A stretch of DNA of 7,467 nucleotides from Methylobacterium sp. Its GTDB lineage: Bacteria > Pseudomonadota > Alphaproteobacteria > Rhizobiales > Beijerinckiaceae. Shown here piece by piece: positions 4,950 through 7,467 of this stretch. How positions within the stretch are numbered: the first letter of the stretch is position 1; each line of letters starts with the position of its first letter. The notes below the pieces were generated by a model. It did not search any database and was not told where the DNA came from. It worked only from the letters and a program-made list of their open reading frames with translations. Location: positions 1 through 7,467 of the forward strand of contig JAJKJG010000078.1 of NCBI GenBank assembly GCA_021154065.1, read 5' to 3'. The position numbers and the translations under genes are program-made.

Positions 4950-5423
4950 ATGATCGCCACCCCGGTCTTTCCCGATCTTGCCGCCCTCGTCGCCGACGAG
5001 AGCCTCTACATGCGCCGTATCCTGCGCGACATGCTGACCCGCGTCGGCATCAAGCGCGTCTTCGAGGCGCCGGACGGCGCCGAAGCGCTCGGCGTGCTCA
5101 GCGAATCGAAGCCCGACCTCGCCATCATCGATTGGGACCTCGCGATCCTCTCCGGCGAGGAGTTCATCCGCCTCACCCGCACGCCGAAGACCTCGCCGGC
5201 CCCGACGGTGCCGATCATCCTGATGCTGTCGAAGCCGCGGCGCTACGCCGTCGACCGGGCGGTGGCGCTCGGCGTCAACGAGGTCATCGGCAAGCCGTTC
5301 TCGCCGAAGATCCTGTGGTCGCGCCTCGACGAGGTGCTCAACCGTCCGCGCGGCTTCGTCGAGGCGAACGGGCTCCTGCGCCCGGCGCCGCGCGCGGGGG
5401 CGGCCGAGAAGGCGGCGGCCTGA
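4950..5423 (+). CDS. Stand-alone CheY-like response regulator receiver protein
   Basis: The 157-aa protein consists of one receiver domain (about residues 8-132) and a short Ala/Arg/Pro-rich tail, with no DNA-binding or enzymatic output domain. The phosphorylation pocket is readable: acidic pair Asp16-Glu17 (ADES), phospho-acceptor Asp61 in LAIIDWDL, switch Ser94 in ILMLSKP, and Lys115 in IGKPFS. The stretch after the acidic pair, LYMRRILRDMLTRVG, is the usual alpha-1 helix of single-domain regulators in alphaproteobacteria. It should act by phosphorylation-dependent protein-protein contact, for instance with a flagellar or phosphorelay partner. No histidine kinase is in the window, so the pathway is unknown. 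The ATG at 4950 lacks a strong Shine-Dalgarno, but the domain begins right after it and no better start is visible. Confidence 0.88.
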   Translation: MIATPVFPDLAALVADESLYMRRILRDMLTRVGIKRVFEAPDGAEALGVLSESKPDLAIIDWDLAILSGEEFIRLTRTPKTSPAPTVPIILMLSKPRRYAVDRAVALGVNEVIGKPFSPKILWSRLDEVLNRPRGFVEANGLLRPAPRAGAAEKAAA

Positions 5424-5442
5424 GGCGAAGCTTTGCCTTTAT
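5423..5442 (+). terminator. Weak terminator-like hairpin at the end of the receiver gene
   Basis: AGGCGAA (5423-5429) pairs with TTTGCCT (5432-5438) with one G-T wobble, followed by TTAT. It begins at the last base of the stop codon. The formal loop is only GC, so the inner A-T pairs probably stay open and the effective stem is 4-5 bp. Termination may be partial, allowing read-through to ppx. Confidence 0.35.
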
Positions 5443-5529
5443 GGGCTTGGCAGCGGCGCCGAGCCGTTGCACTCTTTGTCCCAACTCGCGCCCCGGCCTC
5501 TTGCCGCGCTGGCGCCTCGGGATTCGACC

Positions 5530-6672
5530 GTGTCGGTCAAGGACGAAGTGGTTGCCCAGCCGGATTCGCCGGGGCACGTCGCCCCGACGAGCGCGCGTGG
5601 CGATCTACCCTCGGCGCCGCCGGTCCGGCACAACGGCCGGCCGCCCTGGCCGCACGCGCATCACCGCCGGGCCGCGCCGCAGAACGGCCATTCCTACGCG
5701 GCGCTCGATCTCGGCACCAACAACTGCCGCCTCCTCGTCGCCGAGCCCGCCCCTTACGGCTTTCGCGTCATGGACGCCTTCTCACGCATCGTGCGGCTCG
5801 GTGAGGGCTTGGGATTCGCGAACCGCCTGGGCGAGGCGGCGATCGAGCGCACGATCGAGGCGCTGCGCGTCTGCAAGGGCAAGATGCAGCACCGCAACGC
5901 GACCCGGGCGCGCCTCGTCGCGACCGAGGCGTGCCGGCTCGCCGAGAACGGCGCCGAGTTCGTCGCCCGCGTCCAATCCGAGCTCGACATGGAGCTCGAG
6001 GTCGTCGACCGGCGCACCGAGGCCTATCTCGCCGTCACCGGCTGCGCGGCGCTCGCCGATCCGCGCGCCCATTCGGTGGTCATCTTCGACATCGGCGGCG
6101 GCTCGACCGAGATCGCCTGGCTCGACGGCAAAGGGGCAAGCCCGCTCGCCGACCCGATCAAGCGCATCCGGGCCTGGGACTCGCTGCCCGTCGGGGTGGT
6201 GACGCTCGCCGAGCGGCACGGCGGCGTCGACGTGACGCGGATGGCTTTCGAGGCCATGGTCGAGGAGGTGAGCGATCTCCTGGCGCCGTTCGAGCTCGCG
6301 GCCGGCTCGGCCGCGTATCTCCCCGAGTTCCACCTGCTCGGCACCTCGGGAACCGTCACCACGGTCGGCGGCATCCACCTCAAGCTGCCGCGCTACGACC
6401 GGCGGCGCGTCGACGGCATGTGGATGCGCGACGAGCATGTGACCGCGGTTCTCGACGACCTCCTCGACACGCCGTTCGACCAGCGCGCCCAGAACCCCTG
6501 CATCGGCCGCGACCGCGCCGACCTCGTGCTCGCCGGCTGCGCCATCCTCGAGGCGATCCGGCGGGCGTTCCCCTCCGACCGCCTGCGCATCGCCGATCGC
6601 GGCCTGCGCGAGGGCATCCTCATGAACCTCATGCGCGAGGACGGCGTCTGGCGCCGCGGCGGTCGCGGGTGA
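5530..6672 (+). CDS. ppx: Ppx/GppA family phosphatase (exopolyphosphatase / pppGpp phosphohydrolase), short form
   Basis: This ASKHA-fold hydrolase removes terminal phosphates from polyphosphate and/or converts pppGpp to ppGpp in the cytoplasm. From the GTG at 5530 it has 380 aa. Visible motifs are the phosphate-1 loop [12 protein letters not shown] (58-69, Asp60), VATEACR (130-136), [11 protein letters not shown] (161-171) and the phosphate-2 loop DIGGGSTE (187-194). [13 protein letters not shown] follows in the C-terminal half. It ends after the two-domain core and lacks the C-terminal HD-like domains of E. coli Ppx/GppA (about 500 aa), as is common in alphaproteobacteria. There is no in-frame ATG before the first motif: candidate starts are TTG 5467, GTG 5530 and GTG 5548, the last with AAGGA four bases upstream. 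GTG 5530 is a compromise. The N-terminal ~55 residues are Pro/Arg/His-rich and probably disordered. The stop overlaps the rlmE GTG as GTGA, implying translational coupling. Ppx versus GppA specificity cannot be told from sequence. Confidence 0.88.
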   Translation: MSVKDEVVAQPDSPGHVAPTSARGDLPSAPPVRHNGRPPWPHAHHRRAAPQNGHSYAALDLGTNNCRLLVAEPAPYGFRVMDAFSRIVRLGEGLGFANRLGEAAIERTIEALRVCKGKMQHRNATRARLVATEACRLAENGAEFVARVQSELDMELEVVDRRTEAYLAVTGCAALADPRAHSVVIFDIGGGSTEIAWLDGKGASPLADPIKRIRAWDSLPVGVVTLAERHGGVDVTRMAFEAMVEEVSDLLAPFELAAGSAAYLPEFHLLGTSGTVTTVGGIHLKLPRYDRRRVDGMWMRDEHVTAVLDDLLDTPFDQRAQNPCIGRDRADLVLAGCAILEAIRRAFPSDRLRIADRGLREGILMNLMREDGVWRRGGRG

Positions 6673-7385
6673 GCGACAAGCCCGGCTCGGGCGCGCGCGA
6701 GCTGAAGCAGCGGCTGAAGACCGCGAAGAAGCGCACCGCTTCCTCGCAGCGCTGGCTCGAGCGCCAGCTCAACGACCCTTACGTCGCCCGCGCCAAGCGC
6801 GACGGCTACCGCTCGCGGGCGGCCTACAAGCTGATCGAGATCGACGACAAATACCGGCTGCTGAAGCCGGGCCAGCGCGTGGTCGACCTCGGCGCCGCAC
6901 CCGGCGGCTGGGCCCAGGTCGCGGCAAAGCGCGTTGGCGCCGCCGAGGGGAAAGGCCGCGTCGTCGGCATCGACCTCCTGCCGATCGAGACCCTGCCGGG
7001 AGCGGAGTTCATCACGCTCGATTTCATGGATCCGGCGGCGCCGGACCGCCTCACCGAGATGCTCGGCGGGGAGGCCGACATCGTCCTGTCCGACATGGCC
7101 GCGAACGCCACGGGCCACCGCAAGACCGACCACCTGCGCATCGTCGGCCTCGCCGAGGCCGCCGCCGAGTTCGCCCGCGCCGTCCTCGCCCCCGGCGGCG
7201 CCTTCGTGGCCAAGGTCCTGCAGGGCGGCACCGAGGGCGCGCTCCTCGCCGATCTGAAGCGCGACTTCGCGACGGTGCGTCACGTCAAGCCCGCCGCGAG
7301 CCGCGCCGATTCGGCCGAGCTCTACGTGCTCGCGACGGGGTTTCGAAGGATGCCCTCTCCCGCTTGCGGGAGAGGGCTGGGGTGA
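6669..7385 (+). CDS. rlmE: 23S rRNA (uridine-2552-2'-O)-methyltransferase RlmE (FtsJ/RrmJ)
   Basis: This SAM-dependent enzyme methylates the 2'-OH of U2552 in the A-loop of 23S rRNA late in 50S assembly. From the GTG at 6669 it has 238 aa. An N-terminal basic segment and [15 protein letters not shown] carry Lys54. Then come the SAM-binding DLGAAPGGW (73-81), VGIDLLP (99-105), SDMAANATG (141-149, Asp142), KVLQGG (182-187, Lys182) and [11 protein letters not shown] (215-225, Glu217). Lys54-Asp142-Lys182-Glu217 matches the K-D-K-E catalytic tetrad of the family. The family normally ends near the GF at 224-225; the last dozen residues here, [12 protein letters not shown], are encoded by the palindromic repeat that follows. 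The frame is open far upstream, antisense-like through ppx, but only the part from 6669 resembles RlmE. The GTGA overlap with ppx indicates an operon. Confidence 0.94.
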   Translation: MSDKPGSGARELKQRLKTAKKRTASSQRWLERQLNDPYVARAKRDGYRSRAAYKLIEIDDKYRLLKPGQRVVDLGAAPGGWAQVAAKRVGAAEGKGRVVGIDLLPIETLPGAEFITLDFMDPAAPDRLTEMLGGEADIVLSDMAANATGHRKTDHLRIVGLAEAAAEFARAVLAPGGAFVAKVLQGGTEGALLADLKRDFATVRHVKPAASRADSAELYVLATGFRRMPSPACGRGLG

Positions 7386-7461
7386 GGTCCCGCGGGGCCG
7401 GTCAGAACGGCTCCCAGCTCACTCCGCACCCCCCACCCTCTCCCGCTTAAGCGAGAGCTCT
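7353..7461. repeat. Palindromic intergenic element at the rlmE 3' end
   Basis: CCCTCTCCCGC (7353-7363) and GCGGGAGAGGG (7366-7376) form a perfect 11-bp inverted repeat around TT. A second copy of the left arm, CCCTCTCCCGC (7436-7446), is followed by TTAAGCGAGAG. Between them, GGGTGAGG (7380-7387) faces CTCAC...CACCCCCCACC in inverted sense, so the whole 109-bp unit has rough dyad symmetry. This is the common 'CCCTCTCCCGC' palindromic family of GC-rich proteobacterial genomes. The first hairpin overlaps the last codons of rlmE. It may act as a 3' stabiliser or a weak terminator; there is no T-run. It may continue beyond the window. Confidence 0.75.
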
Positions 7462-7467
7462 GCGAAA

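Noticed and set aside
5931..6668. Upstream extension of the rlmE frame through ppx
   Set aside because: This is an out-of-frame reading of ppx that is Arg-rich. RlmE homology starts only after the GTG at 6669.
1..7467. CRISPR array, tRNA/rRNA gene, insertion sequence or attachment site
   Set aside because: There are no regularly spaced direct repeats, cloverleaf with CCA-end pattern, transposase motif or target-site duplication. The repeats present are palindromic intergenic elements.

Overview
The window is very GC-rich with compact bacterial genes and strong GC3 codon bias. It looks like an alphaproteobacterium, most likely of the order Hyphomicrobiales. The grounds are a SAM-II riboswitch in front of a metZ-type gene, a short two-domain Ppx/GppA gene overlapping rlmE, and several large GC-rich palindromic intergenic repeats. 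The genus cannot be fixed from the sequence alone.

Layout. Bases 1-53 hold the first 17 codons of a leftward gene resembling Old Yellow Enzyme-type NADH:flavin oxidoreductases. A spacer follows, then rightward cysK (cysteine synthase, 232-1266). The next intergenic region (1267-1496) holds a REP-like palindrome, a probable promoter, a clear SAM-II riboswitch (about 1361-1416), an adjoining terminator-like hairpin and a second hairpin that buries the ribosome binding site of metZ. metZ (O-succinylhomoserine sulfhydrylase) runs 1497-2699. A 131-bp inverted-repeat element lies between metZ and a convergent leftward pair: an RraA/HMG-aldolase-like gene (4435-3761) followed by a two-domain rhodanese sulfurtransferase (3737-2838). 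The sulfurtransferase shows a one-base frameshift 16 codons before its expected end.

The right half is rightward: a small one-helix exported or membrane protein (4570-4869), a stand-alone CheY-like receiver protein (4950-5423), and a ppx/gppA - rlmE pair whose coding regions overlap by GTGA. The last codons of rlmE run into another palindromic repeat that continues to the window end.

Function. The left half has a sulfur-assimilation theme: cysteine synthesis, direct sulfhydrylation of O-succinylhomoserine under apparent SAM feedback control, and a sulfurtransferase. The right half combines (p)ppGpp/polyphosphate metabolism with 23S rRNA 2'-O-methylation. All protein families are known. The most interesting material is non-coding: the stacked and mutually competing RNA structures of the metZ leader. 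Also notable are the sulfurtransferase frameshift and the way repeats supply or abut gene ends. I found no CRISPR array, tRNA, rRNA, insertion sequence or clearly undescribed defence or biosynthetic system.
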